Positions 23,970-36,700 of a DNA stretch of 64,000 nucleotides are shown in pieces. The stretch covers positions 1-64,000 of the forward strand of contig JAJRRO010000017.1 in the NCBI GenBank assembly GCA_024279425.1, read 5' to 3'. The translations under genes were made by a program, and so were the position numbers. This stretch comes from Bacteroidota bacterium. GTDB lineage: Bacteria; Bacteroidota; Bacteroidia; Flavobacteriales; Flavobacteriaceae. The notes below the pieces were generated by a model that was not told the DNA's origin, did no database searches, and saw nothing but the letters and a program-made list of their open reading frames with translations. Position 1 is the first letter of the stretch. Every line of letters begins with the position of its first letter.

Positions 23970-24968
23970 TTATTTTTCCTCTAAGGTTCCGTTAGGATAT
24001 TTTGCAAATCGCCCTTTTTCCTTGGGATGTACGTTATCAGGATGGGGCCAAGGCCAGCCACCAAATTGATCAATGCGATATTCGTCCATAGCATTTTGTA
24101 TTTCCAACTGTGTATTCATGACAAAGGGTCCGTGTTGAACTACAGGTTCGGTGATGGGCTTGCCTTGCAAAAGAAGAAGATGGCACGTAGTATCACCAGT
24201 TTTAATCTCAATGTTCCCGGAGCCATTTAATTCAATCCCATGATTCGAAGTGATGGTTTGTCCTTCTATTGCTATTTCTGAGCCTTCATAGAAATAAAGT
24301 GTTCTATTGACTCCTTTCATTGAAGCTGGTAATGTGTAGTTGGAATTTGCATTGATATGGATATTCCATATGGCAACATCATTGCCACTATCCGAGGCCC
24401 ACGAATTTGGGGCTGGTTCTAGTGCTTTGTAGCCCCTATAGTTTCCCGCAATGATTTTGACTGAAGCTTCATCGGATTCAATAACCGGTATATCCTCATG
24501 CCAAAGCATGGCAAAATGGGGGTTTGTAAATTTGTTTTTCTTAGGTAAATTCAACCATATCTGAAAAAGTTCCAAAGGATTTTCTTTATCCGTATTCAAT
24601 AAAGGAAACATTTCGGAATGCTGCACTCCACGACCAGCTGTCATCCATTGTACATCACCTTCCCCAAACCTACCGGAAGCCCCTAAAGAATCAGAATGAT
24701 CGCAATAGCCTTTGTCGACTATTGTAATGGTTTCGAACCCCCGGTGAGGGTGTGCCGGAAAACCGGGTATAGTTCGCCCATGATACATACGCCAACCATC
24801 CTTAATTACAAAATCGTTTCCTAAAACACGACCTTCCAAAGCATCGGTTGGCCCCATTTCGTCATTCCCTTTAGGGTAATGATCCAGATGATATACACAA
24901 AATAAAAATGGATTCTGGGTTTGCCAGGGAAACCCAAGTGTAAAAACGTGATGTATAGATGAATCCAT
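23970..24968 (-). CDS. Pirin family protein
   Basis: The 332-residue bicupin has the N-terminal pirin domain with the metal-site histidines in FPAHPHRGFETITIV (about 72-86) and the later MTAGRGVQHSEM and ELFQIWLNLP, and a second cupin around 220-300 (LYFYEGSEIAI, HLLLLQGKPITEPVVQHGPFVMN). The C-terminus FGGWPWP is typical of the larger Bacteroidota members. Pirins bind Fe; some act as quercetin dioxygenases, and the substrate here is unknown. It converges on murA with a 1-bp gap. Confidence 0.93.
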   Translation of the reverse strand: MDSSIHHVFTLGFPWQTQNPFLFCVYHLDHYPKGNDEMGPTDALEGRVLGNDFVIKDGWRMYHGRTIPGFPAHPHRGFETITIVDKGYCDHSDSLGASGRFGEGDVQWMTAGRGVQHSEMFPLLNTDKENPLELFQIWLNLPKKNKFTNPHFAMLWHEDIPVIESDEASVKIIAGNYRGYKALEPAPNSWASDSGNDVAIWNIHINANSNYTLPASMKGVNRTLYFYEGSEIAIEGQTITSNHGIELNGSGNIEIKTGDTTCHLLLLQGKPITEPVVQHGPFVMNTQLEIQNAMDEYRIDQFGGWPWPHPDNVHPKEKGRFAKYPNGTLEEK

Positions 24969-25032
24969 ATCCTTAAATTTAAGAAGCTAAAGTTACGGTA
25001 AAAGAATACACAATTGTTAATGCAAAGTTGCG

Positions 25033-25479
25033 CTAATGTTTGGCCGTATTGATTTCTATCCAATTGTTTTCAGGATCTTGAATGTAAATCTGTTTTACAC
25101 CGTCCGCCCTATTGGTAACCGTATTTTCTTTTCCTGGCCAGTCTGAATACGTGATTTCGTTTTTCTTCAAATGGGCAATAAAGGCATCGAGATTTTGCTT
25201 AGCCAAACACAGATGTACACTTTTGCTATGTTTCAAGGCTACCTGTTTCTTGCCTATAAGATGTAATTGCGAATTTCCGTTGATTTTGAACCACCTAAAT
25301 CCTGATGAGGCCGATGGATGTGGAATTCCCTCCAGTTTTAAAATAGTTGCATAAAACGCTCCGACTTTCTCCAAATCCTTTACAATGAACGAATAATGGT
25401 CATATTGAAAATCAAAGGATTGAGAAGAGACATTTGAGATTGTGAATGTAAATAGAAGTGCAAATACCAACTTTTTCAT
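25033..25479 (-). CDS. Exported VOC (glyoxalase-fold) family protein
   Basis: The 148-residue protein has a signal peptide (MKKLVFALLFTFTISNVSSQ) followed by a single vicinal-oxygen-chelate domain: YDHYSFIVKDLEKVGAFYATILKLEG, then HLCLAKQNLDAFIAHLKKNEI and the final IQDPENNWIEINTAKH. His and Glu at these positions fit the metal ligands of glyoxalase I/bleomycin-resistance-type proteins. Export is unusual for this family and suggests a periplasmic substrate, which is not known. It is on the same strand as the next genes. Confidence 0.85.
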   Translation of the reverse strand: MKKLVFALLFTFTISNVSSQSFDFQYDHYSFIVKDLEKVGAFYATILKLEGIPHPSASSGFRWFKINGNSQLHLIGKKQVALKHSKSVHLCLAKQNLDAFIAHLKKNEITYSDWPGKENTVTNRADGVKQIYIQDPENNWIEINTAKH

Positions 25480-25512
25480 ATTGGATTTAATGATGTTGGA
25501 TTTATAAGTTGA

Positions 25513-26196
25513 TTATTTTGAATTTTGGAGCAATACTCCTTTGGTAATTAAAAATTGTGCTGTGGCATAGGTTCCCATGACCAAAATATGCGAATAGGGG
25601 ACACTAAATAAAAACTTATTTACCGCCAATATGCTATCAGAAATAATAAAGAACAAGGCCCCTAAAAATACAAGTTTAAAACTTTCGACGTTTACCCAAC
25701 GTTTTCTTCCAAATGCGGTTAAGGCCATCAGAAGAATAGCAGTTATATAAATGATTACAGGTATTTGTAATTTACCAAGTCCATCTTGCAATTGCAGGAA
25801 CAGTATACCGCCGTAGACAATGAGTAAAACCAAAACAACCCAAAATGATAGTGTAAGCTGTTTGCCAAATCGTTTGGCGAATATAACACAATATAGCAGA
25901 TGCGCTGTCAAAAATGCAATCAAGCCCAATATAAAGTAGTTGGGTGAAATAGTATCGTACATGAGAAAAACATCACCCAACCATGAAAAGAAAAGTGCAG
26001 CCAGCATAAGAATGTAAGTGGGTCTTTTCAAACTTTTGCCGTTCATGGCGAAATAGATAAAAAGTGCAAGTAGAATAGAGGGTTTGGTGAAATGCCGTAG
26101 TAATGAATAATCAGAGCTTCCAGCAATCATGTCCAAAAGAACCAAAAAAACAAATATGGAAAGGAAATAAGTCGGTTTAAACTGTCTTTTGGTCAT
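25513..26196 (-). CDS. Lysoplasmalogenase / YhhN-TMEM86 family membrane protein
   Basis: From the ATG at 26196 (MTKRQFKPTYF) the protein has 227 residues and about eight hydrophobic spans, e.g. FLVLLDMIAG, ILLALFIYFAMNG, MLAALFFSWLGDVFLM, FILGLIAFLTAHLLYCVIF and IISDSILAVNKF. The GDVFLM and the Asp-Ser near the C-terminus are conserved in the YhhN/TMEM86 family, whose eukaryotic member hydrolyses the vinyl ether of lysoplasmalogens; bacterial roles are little known. A TTG start three codons upstream is possible. The iron-sulfur protein gene ends 9 bp upstream, probably in the same transcript. Confidence 0.88.
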   Translation of the reverse strand: MTKRQFKPTYFLSIFVFLVLLDMIAGSSDYSLLRHFTKPSILLALFIYFAMNGKSLKRPTYILMLAALFFSWLGDVFLMYDTISPNYFILGLIAFLTAHLLYCVIFAKRFGKQLTLSFWVVLVLLIVYGGILFLQLQDGLGKLQIPVIIYITAILLMALTAFGRKRWVNVESFKLVFLGALFFIISDSILAVNKFLFSVPYSHILVMGTYATAQFLITKGVLLQNSK

Positions 26197-26205
26197 TCGT
26201 ATCAA

Positions 26206-26634
26206 CTATCCCTTAAAACCAATTTTATTGTGTCTACCATCGCAATAGGGTTTGTTTTCAGAAGCTCCACAACGACAAAAGGCCGTAATTTTCTCTTTTT
26301 TGTGTACAACGCCTTCTTGGTCGGTAATTAGCAATGTACCATGTACAAGTAGTGGACCATTCGCTTTGACATCTACTGAGGTTGGCTTATTAGACGCTAT
26401 TACCCCACTGCCTTCACCCTTCATACGATAGCTCAAGGCTCCTGAAGGGCAATTGTTTATTTGTGATTTTAATTCTTCAATACTTGCATTCTCTGGCTTA
26501 ATCCATGGCTTTCCTTCGGGGTCGTATACCTGCGGCAATGTTTTTACACAAGTAGTGGCATGTATACATGTTTTGGGTTTCCATATAATGGTCATGTCCC
26601 CATTTTCATATTCTTTGACTATCTCTCTTTCCAT
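26206..26634 (-). CDS. (4Fe-4S) Fer4_19 domain plus CDGSH iron-sulfur domain protein
   Basis: The 142-residue protein has two iron-sulfur modules. Residues about 12-75 carry the divergent ferredoxin-like Fer4_19 pattern with Cys 23, 29 and 62 (C-x5-C and CPSGAL). Residues 118-141 carry a mitoNEET-like CDGSH motif, C120-R-C122-x8-C131-D-G-R-H135. The order ferredoxin-like then CDGSH in one chain is known in bacteria as a small cytosolic redox or cluster-transfer protein, function undetermined. It lies between the M20 hydrolase and the lysoplasmalogenase, with a short gap on both sides. Confidence 0.92.
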   Translation of the reverse strand: MEREIVKEYENGDMTIIWKPKTCIHATTCVKTLPQVYDPEGKPWIKPENASIEELKSQINNCPSGALSYRMKGEGSGVIASNKPTSVDVKANGPLLVHGTLLITDQEGVVHKKEKITAFCRCGASENKPYCDGRHNKIGFKG

Positions 26635-26655
26635 TTTCTTTTTTTAAATTAGATT

Positions 26656-28083
26656 TTAGTTTCCGATTATAGGTGGTGGTCCGTCTGGGATTATGGGTTT
26701 ATACTTCTCATCACCTTTGCGTTGTATGTATTCTGCTTTTACTTTTTCGACCAGTTTGGGATTTTCCAATAAATCAACTGCTGTCATTCCCAAGGCCTTT
26801 GCGGCATAGACCATTCCTTTATGTCCAATACTCATTCCGCCGCAGGCGACTACCGCCCAGGAGTGCCAAGGTGTGTCTTTGGGTGCTACAGTAACACCAA
26901 GGTTTATATTTGGGACATTCCAGCTTACATCTCCAACATCTGTTGATCCGCCTCCTGGATTTTCCTTGGTTTCTTCCAATGGGCTTATAGCGCTGTCCAT
27001 ACCCACTTGCGGTTTACCAGTGGCTTCCTGTATTTTTTTACCAAAAGCCGTTTCTTCTGCTGTATAGGATAATGGCCCCAACAGCTCTAGATTATTTTGC
27101 ATGATTTCGCCCCCCGCACGATTTACCAATACCTCATAGATTCCCGAAATCAAGGAAATCTTATAGTCAACATTGGCCATAATCGCTGCACCTTCGGCCA
27201 TTTTTTTGACTTGTTCATAAACGGGGAACATCCCAGTACGTTTTGAATCACGAACTCGGACCCAAAGCTTGGAATAGTCGGGAACTACATTAACTACTTG
27301 TCCACCGTCCTGTATATGATAATGAATACGGACGGTTGGTTTTATGTGTTCTCTATAATAATTAATTCCAGTAGTGTAAAGTTCAAGGGCATCGGAGGCA
27401 CTCCGGCCATTCCAAGGGTCACCGGAGGCATGGGCCGCTTGTCCATAAAACTCCACTTTAAAATCAACCAAGGCCAATGTACTTTGCACATCGGCTTCTG
27501 TTTTGGCAGACGGATGCCAACTGAGGTTTACATCAACATCATCCCATAAGCCATCACGTACCATCCAAATTTTTCCAAAAAATTTCTCTTCGGATGGTGT
27601 CCCAAAAAATTTGATGGTGCCTTTTAATTTTCCTTGTTCAATAAGTTCTTTGGTTGCTATTGCCGCTCCAAGGCTTGCCGCACCAAAAAGGTTATGGCCG
27701 CAACCATGACCAGCAGCACCTAGGTTAAGAGGCTCCTTGGTTGGTTGTGTTTTTTGCGAGATGCCGGGAAGCGCGTCGAACTCCCCCAAAATACTTATGA
27801 CGGGCTTTCCAGAGCCGAACGTGGCGATAAATGCAGTTGGCATTCCGGCAACCCCACGCTCTACGGTCATTCCGTTTTTCTCGGCATAATCTGCTAGAAT
27901 TTTTGACGATTTGTGTTCCTCGAAGGCCGTTTCTGCCAAAGCCCAGATAGAATCGCTGATTTTTATCAATTCAGACTTGTGATTTTCAACAGACACAACC
28001 AATGCTTTTTTGTTGCTTTTTATTTTTTGTGCCGACGTGGTTATTGCCACTAGCATCAGAATTCCAAAGAGTGTTTTTTTCAT
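26656..28083 (-). CDS. M20-family amidohydrolase (AbgB-like), exported
   Basis: The 475-residue protein begins with a signal peptide (MKKTLFGILMLVAITTSAQ). Its peptidase M20 core shows ILGEFDALPG, the metal-site AAGHGCGHNLFG (about 123-134), the Glu pair in GTPSEEKFFG, and NLSWHPS and TPWHSW later. The lid domain is around 205-330. The closest well-known relative is the p-aminobenzoyl-glutamate hydrolase subunit AbgB, but other aminoacyl substrates are equally possible. Export to the periplasm fits nutrient scavenging. The gene is followed after 21 bp by the iron-sulfur protein gene. Confidence 0.92.
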   Translation of the reverse strand: MKKTLFGILMLVAITTSAQKIKSNKKALVVSVENHKSELIKISDSIWALAETAFEEHKSSKILADYAEKNGMTVERGVAGMPTAFIATFGSGKPVISILGEFDALPGISQKTQPTKEPLNLGAAGHGCGHNLFGAASLGAAIATKELIEQGKLKGTIKFFGTPSEEKFFGKIWMVRDGLWDDVDVNLSWHPSAKTEADVQSTLALVDFKVEFYGQAAHASGDPWNGRSASDALELYTTGINYYREHIKPTVRIHYHIQDGGQVVNVVPDYSKLWVRVRDSKRTGMFPVYEQVKKMAEGAAIMANVDYKISLISGIYEVLVNRAGGEIMQNNLELLGPLSYTAEETAFGKKIQEATGKPQVGMDSAISPLEETKENPGGGSTDVGDVSWNVPNINLGVTVAPKDTPWHSWAVVACGGMSIGHKGMVYAAKALGMTAVDLLENPKLVEKVKAEYIQRKGDEKYKPIIPDGPPPIIGN

Positions 28084-28316
28084 TGTATTATTTGATTAGC
28101 TATTGTATTTCTTGCCGTAATGTTCATAGGGAAACCATTTTAATCGGGTAAGCACGTCAATATCAAGATCTGAAAGCAAGTTACAGAGGTATTATTTGGT
28201 CTAGTTTTGTTCTCGGACATTGAGGAGAATTGCTTTGACCTAAATATACTAAAAAAGGATTATTCGGTAGCTTATCTAAAATCTTATGGGAATAAGCTCC
28301 AATTTTGTACTTTACC

Positions 28317-28342
28317 CAATTAGCAATGCCAATTAGCAATGC
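28317..28342 (+). repeat. 13-bp tandem duplication at the start of the propeller-protein gene
   Basis: CAATTAGCAATGC occurs twice in a row (28317-28329 and 28330-28342) and is followed by CAATGAGC. It multiplies possible ATG codons in different frames directly before the start of the next gene. Confidence 0.7.
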
Positions 28343-28344
28343 CA

Positions 28345-29505
28345 ATGAGCATAAATTCAATGTATTGTATTTTTTTGTTGCTTCCTTCCTTTCTCCTGGC
28401 CCAGGAGAATATTGGAGAAATAGGTGCTTTGCCAGCCGAGGTTTCTGAAACTTCTGGGCTTATTTTTTATAAGGACAAGCTAATCACCCATAATGATTCA
28501 GGAAACGCCCCGGAACTTTTTGAAATTGATACCGTTTCAATGCAAGTCGTTCGAAAGGTAACCATCACAAATGCTGAAAATATAGATTGGGAAGATATGA
28601 CCCAAGATGACACACATATTTATATTGGTGATTTTGGCAATTACAAGGGTACCCGTGAAGATTTGACCATATATAAGATTTCCAAGCAGGAGTACGACCA
28701 ATCTGAAATTGTTACAGCTGAGAAAATCGATTTCTCTTATGAAGATCAGAATGAGTTCACCGATAACGGTAGAAGTAATTGGGATGCGGAAGCTTTGTTC
28801 TCCTTTAACGATCAACTGGTAATCCTAACTAAACAATGGTTGGATGGTGGCACCGTGGCCTATTCCCTTGAAAAGACTCCAGGTATCCACTTGGCTAAGA
28901 ACATAGGGTATTATCCGGTAAATGGGTTGGTTACGGGAGCTACTTACAATCCATTGTCCACCGATTTGGTGGTATTGGGACATTCAAATATTCTAGTGCC
29001 TTTTGTCTTAAAAGTGGAAGGTATAAGCGAGACTTCAATTTTCGAAGGAAACATTGAAAAAATACCCTTGGATGTTGGTTTTGCCCAAACCGAAGGAATT
29101 ACTTATGTTAAGGAGGACCGTTATCTAATTTCTTCAGAATATTTTACAAGAAATATACCATCTATAACCTTGAACTCTCTTTTATACGGCTTTCAATTGG
29201 GAAATGACAACGAAGTTGAAGAAGAAGTAAACGAGGAGGAGGTCATCCCCGAACCCGAAGAGAACGAAAATAAGTTAATACTCTTTTCGGGTAATGAACC
29301 AAATAGTGTGGAATACGAGCTTACAACCAAGAACACGGTTTTGGCCCAAGCCATTTTCGATACTTCAGGCAGAATGGTCAAATTTCGTTTGGGATCCGAA
29401 ATCGAAAGTGATGAAATTGATTTAACTACCTTTAAATCAGGGCTGTATTATCTTTCCTTCTATCTAGAGGGCAGCATTATTTCCAAGTCATTTGTGCGTA
29501 GATGA
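28345..29505 (+). CDS. Exported beta-propeller-like protein with a putative T9SS sorting domain
   Basis: From the ATG at 28345 the protein has 386 residues (an ATG two codons earlier is also in frame). It has a signal peptide (about 1-20, ending LLAQ) and a body of repeated strands in which ETSGLIFYKDKLITHNDSG, IDWEDMTQDDTHIYIGDFGNYKG and NWDAEALFSF recur in a class of exported flavobacterial proteins. An acidic linker (EVEEEVNEEEV, about 289-306) follows, and then a C-terminal 80-residue beta domain. That last domain (ILFSGNEPN..., GRMV, LTTFKSGLYYLSFYLEG...KSFVRR) has the shape of a type A sorting domain for type IX secretion. No catalytic motif is seen. Confidence 0.82.
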   Translation: MSINSMYCIFLLLPSFLLAQENIGEIGALPAEVSETSGLIFYKDKLITHNDSGNAPELFEIDTVSMQVVRKVTITNAENIDWEDMTQDDTHIYIGDFGNYKGTREDLTIYKISKQEYDQSEIVTAEKIDFSYEDQNEFTDNGRSNWDAEALFSFNDQLVILTKQWLDGGTVAYSLEKTPGIHLAKNIGYYPVNGLVTGATYNPLSTDLVVLGHSNILVPFVLKVEGISETSIFEGNIEKIPLDVGFAQTEGITYVKEDRYLISSEYFTRNIPSITLNSLLYGFQLGNDNEVEEEVNEEEVIPEPEENENKLILFSGNEPNSVEYELTTKNTVLAQAIFDTSGRMVKFRLGSEIESDEIDLTTFKSGLYYLSFYLEGSIISKSFVRR

Positions 29506-29546
29506 TTTTTAGAACATAGCTTATATTTAAGAATTTCTTAACAAGC

Positions 29547-29572
29547 TTGACCCGGGTTTATATCTAGCTTTG
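29547..29572 (+). promoter_or_regulatory. Promoter of the DUF2911 gene
   Basis: TAGCTTTG at 29565-29572 matches TAnnTTTG. TTG at 29547-29549 is a possible -33 with 15 bp between them, a little short. Confidence 0.5.
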
Positions 29573-29597
29573 CTAAAACTAAAAATCGATTACACAA

Positions 29598-30443
29598 ATG
29601 AAAAAAATTCTCTTACTTGTATGTGTGGCTTTGGTTTCCTTTTCAATGGAGGCCCAAATAAATACGCCACAACCCAGCCCATCTTCAAAATTGATACAAA
29701 AGGTTGGTTTAACTGATGTTACCATTGAATATTCAAGACCTTCTATGCGTGGTAGGACCATTTTCGGGGATTTGGTTCCTTATGGTAAACTTTGGAGAAC
29801 TGGTGCTAATTCCAGGACCAAAATCACCTTTAGTGAGGATGTGACTATAGACGGACAAGAGCTTAAGGCTGGCTCCTATGCTATTTTCACCAAACCAAGC
29901 GCTCAATCTTGGGAAGTTTATTTTTATGCTGAAACAACTGGTGGTGCAATACCTCAAAACTGGGATGATAGCAAAGTTGCTGCCAAAACAACTGCCCAAG
30001 TTTACACCTTACCTATGGATATTCAGTCATTTACAATTGATATTGACGACTTAAGTGCCAACGGAGCTACTATAGGTATGCTATGGGAAAAAACCTATGT
30101 AGGAGTAAAGTTTGAAGTTCCGACAGATGCTGCTGTAGCAAAGAATATTGATAGGGTATTGAATGGTCCGGGAGCAGGAGATTACTACGCTGCAGCCGTT
30201 TATTATTCGAGTGCTGGTAAAGACATCAATAAGGCAAAAGAGTGGATGGATAAAGCCATGGCAATGTCTGATAAACCTGCATTTTGGCAATTGAGACAAC
30301 AATCGCTTATCCAGGCCAAGGCTGGGGACAAAAAAGCTGCTATTGCAACAGCTAAAAAATCTTTGGTCGCTGCTGAGGAAGCTGGCAATACGGATTATGT
30401 AAAAATGAACAAGGACTCCTTGAAGGAGTGGGGTGCCATGTAA
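29598..30443 (+). CDS. DUF2911 family exported protein
   Basis: The 281-residue protein has a signal peptide (MKKILLLVCVALVSFSMEAQ) and a DUF2911 beta domain (about 28-165): VTIEYSRPSMRGRTIFGDLVPYGKLWRTGAN, KAGSYAIFTKPSAQSWEVYFY. It ends in a helical, TPR-like region (about 190-275, KAKEWMDKAMAMSDKPAFWQLRQQSL, KAAIATAKKSLVAAEEAGN). The family is abundant in Bacteroidota and has no established function. The gene has its own promoter and a strong terminator, so it is a single transcription unit. Confidence 0.93.
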   Translation: MKKILLLVCVALVSFSMEAQINTPQPSPSSKLIQKVGLTDVTIEYSRPSMRGRTIFGDLVPYGKLWRTGANSRTKITFSEDVTIDGQELKAGSYAIFTKPSAQSWEVYFYAETTGGAIPQNWDDSKVAAKTTAQVYTLPMDIQSFTIDIDDLSANGATIGMLWEKTYVGVKFEVPTDAAVAKNIDRVLNGPGAGDYYAAAVYYSSAGKDINKAKEWMDKAMAMSDKPAFWQLRQQSLIQAKAGDKKAAIATAKKSLVAAEEAGNTDYVKMNKDSLKEWGAM

Positions 30444-30463
30444 AAACCTCTTGCGAATAAATT

Positions 30464-30496
30464 AAAAAGCCCAGACAGATATGTCCGGGCTTTTTT
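30464..30496 (+). terminator. Terminator of the DUF2911 gene
   Basis: AAAAAGCCCAGACA (30464-30477) pairs with TGTCCGGGCTTTTT (30482-30495), one mismatch, followed by a T-tract. It would work in both directions. Confidence 0.85.
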
Positions 30497-30529
30497 AGTT
30501 AAATAAGCCATTAACATTGCCTTTTGCAC

Positions 30530-30537
30530 TATATTTG
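30530..30537 (+). promoter_or_regulatory. -7 box before the beta-galactosidase gene
   Basis: TATATTTG matches TAnnTTTG, 25 bp before the ATG at 30562. No -33 at the standard spacing is seen. Confidence 0.45.
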
Positions 30538-30549
30538 ATAGTTCAATAA

Positions 30550-33774
<3,225 letters not shown>

Positions 33775-33779
33775 GATAT

Positions 33780-36700
33780 TTACTCCATACTTAATTTCAT
33801 TGCATTCCATTGATTATCAGTGATATTGGACGTGTTTTTTAGCGTAACAAGTTTCTGTTTTTCATTGTTGAAAAAAGCCAAAACCAAGGTATCCAATCTT
33901 TGTTCAGATACAGAGAGACGTTTTATCATTTGACCTAAAGCCTCTTCTTTACCCAATTCTTTTAGAGTCAAAAGTGAGTACAAATTATTAATATTTGGAC
34001 GCTTTTTGGAACTGTTGGTATAATCTACAATACCGTTCAGCAACTTGTTTTGATCTATATCGCGCTTAGTTGCGGCATAACTTTTGGCCAGCAAATAATC
34101 CTGCATCCTTTCATCCGGGTTGTAGGGTTTGCCAACCCCAATGTTCTCTGGCCATTGTTTGCACTGCTCCAAAACTTTTATGGCTTTAGCAAAATTCTTT
34201 TTGCTTATTTGTTTCAAGGCTGAACCAATATGGGCTTGCTCATAAATTTTGCGACTTTCACTGGCATGTTCAAAGGGCAGGATGCGAATGTTTTTGAGTA
34301 CTTGGATTACTTTGTCAAACTCTCCAACATTTAATAGCGATTTGGCATGCGCCAAGCCGATACTATAATTTGACTGGAATTTTTTATATGCTTTTTTTGA
34401 TGTGGTATACGCCGCTGCATACTTTTTGTTTTTAAGATAAAAATGAATCGTTTCTTCCCAAACTTTCCAATCCCCATTGTTTAAGGACATAGCTTTTTGA
34501 ATGTCTTTCAATTTTTGGGAATAACTGTTTTCACTCAGTATTTCGGCCCTAAATCTGTAAAAAGTACCAGAATCAGGGAGTTCACCAAGGGTTTTTAAAA
34601 TTGATTTTCCTTGGCCTTCAAGACCGACAGCCAAGTAATTCTGAGCCAATAAATAATTTAATTTCCAATTAGTGTTTTGTTGTACAGCCCATTCCAATAC
34701 AGGAATTGTTTCCTGTCGATATGGGAAGACAAAATCTATAGAATCAGAAACAACTTCCTCCATTATCGAAATACTTTTTGATGGTTCCGAATCTTTGAAT
34801 AAATAAGCCGACCAAAGTTTGTTTTTCGAACTTTTGGGGCCTTTAGATAGGGTAGAGGTCGCATCATTAACAAGGCCCAGGGAATAATAATCCAATGCCA
34901 CTTGTAAAACTGTTTCCTCCTTGAATTCATTATGATATTCTGACCCGAGACTAAGCTCATTGTTTATTATTGTCAATTCATGAATGGCAAAATGGTCAAG
35001 AGGTGCCATATCTAAAAGCGCTTCTAACTGCCTCTTAAATCCATCCTTGTTTTCCTGCATTCGTTGAATTACTAGTAAAACCTTTCTAGCATTTAAATTG
35101 TAGGTGTTAAAATCCAAGGCTTTTTCAGCATACGTTTGAGCCCTAGCCTGATTGTTTGTTGCCAAATGTATTTCTGCCATTTGGGCATACGCAACAGATC
35201 TAAATTTAATATCTCGAGCAGCCCAGCCTAAAGATTCCAGGGCATTAAGGTAATCCTGTATTGCTCTATAGGCAATTCCTGCTATGTAATTTGCTGCGGT
35301 ATTGTAAGTGTCCATTCTGAGAACAGCGTTGGCATGTTGCAGAGCAAGTTCATAGTTAGATTTACGGTATTCAAGTTCAGCCAGTTTAATCAGACCAATT
35401 TGATGGGATGGGTCTTTTTGAATCAACTCGGAAAACTTTTCGTGAGCTAGTTTATATTCCCGGAATTCCAAGGCTTCAATGCCTTCAAACAGTAAGCGTT
35501 GAGATTCAGAAACATTTAGCTGTGTGTCTTGCTCAAAGGGTCTTTTTATTTGATTTTTAACAGGGCCGCTTTTATAAGCTAGCTCCGTATCGTTCAGAAC
35601 GACTTCTATTTCATCGGCTGGACTAATAGACAAAGATTTGGAAAATATTTCCATGGGACTTAATTCCAGTTTTTCTGTAAACACTATCTGGCCATTAATT
35701 TTGATTTGTATTTCATTGTCCAATTTTTGAAGCGCATTTAGGCCAATATAGGCTTCATTATCCGTAGTCTCGACATTAAGTACACCATGTTCACTGGCAT
35801 CGACCATCCCGCCAATTTCCTTATATGGAAACCACAGTTCGCTCCACCGATCCATTACATATGGATCAAAACCTACTTGACTAATAGGATTGGTGGCATC
35901 ACCAGGGGAATATTGATCAAATAGTCTACCTGCCTGAAACTCTATGTATTGCCCATCAGAGTCGGTAAGTAAATCTTCCCAAATTCCACCAGCCCTGGAT
36001 AAATTCCAAAGCCATAATTTTTGTCCTGGCATTTCTTCGTAAGGTGCCCACTGACCAAATCCAAATTTCTTATCATGATAGTATCCGCCAAAAAAGTCAT
36101 TATACTCACCAACTATGTGATACGATTTTGAAGGCCCGAAGGTATTATTCTTATAAAAAGACAAATCTCTTCCCTTAGGATCTATGGGCCATGCACGTGG
36201 GGTGCCATTGTGTTCTACATACGTATTTCCTGGAATGAAAAATTCTAGGTCGTAAGTGGCTTCAGCTGCTGCCGTCATCCAATTATAATAAGATTCTGTT
36301 ATGGGCGATGCATTGTACCAAGATGCATTGGTCTCAAAATATGCCTTATCATTTTCTAGGCGTATTTCAACGGTCCATGTAGTATTTGAAGGCAAGTCGG
36401 TATTACTAACAATGCAACTTACACTACCATCCTCATTGGTTTTTGTTATATAGTCCACTGCCGTCGCTGTAGAAGGATGATGGCCAATAATACCAAAATT
36501 GAACTCAATACCTCCTGATGTCCAAGGGCCCCGCATGGCAATATTTCTGAATTTTATGACTTCATTTTTATAAAGAAATTCCTCCCCTGTACTTTTTTCG
36601 ATGGCGCCCCATACCTTACCACCAATTTCTGGTAAAACGAACACTTTTATGTAATCGTTCTCCAAGGTAACCACCTTCCAGTTTTTCTTTTTTGAAGTGT

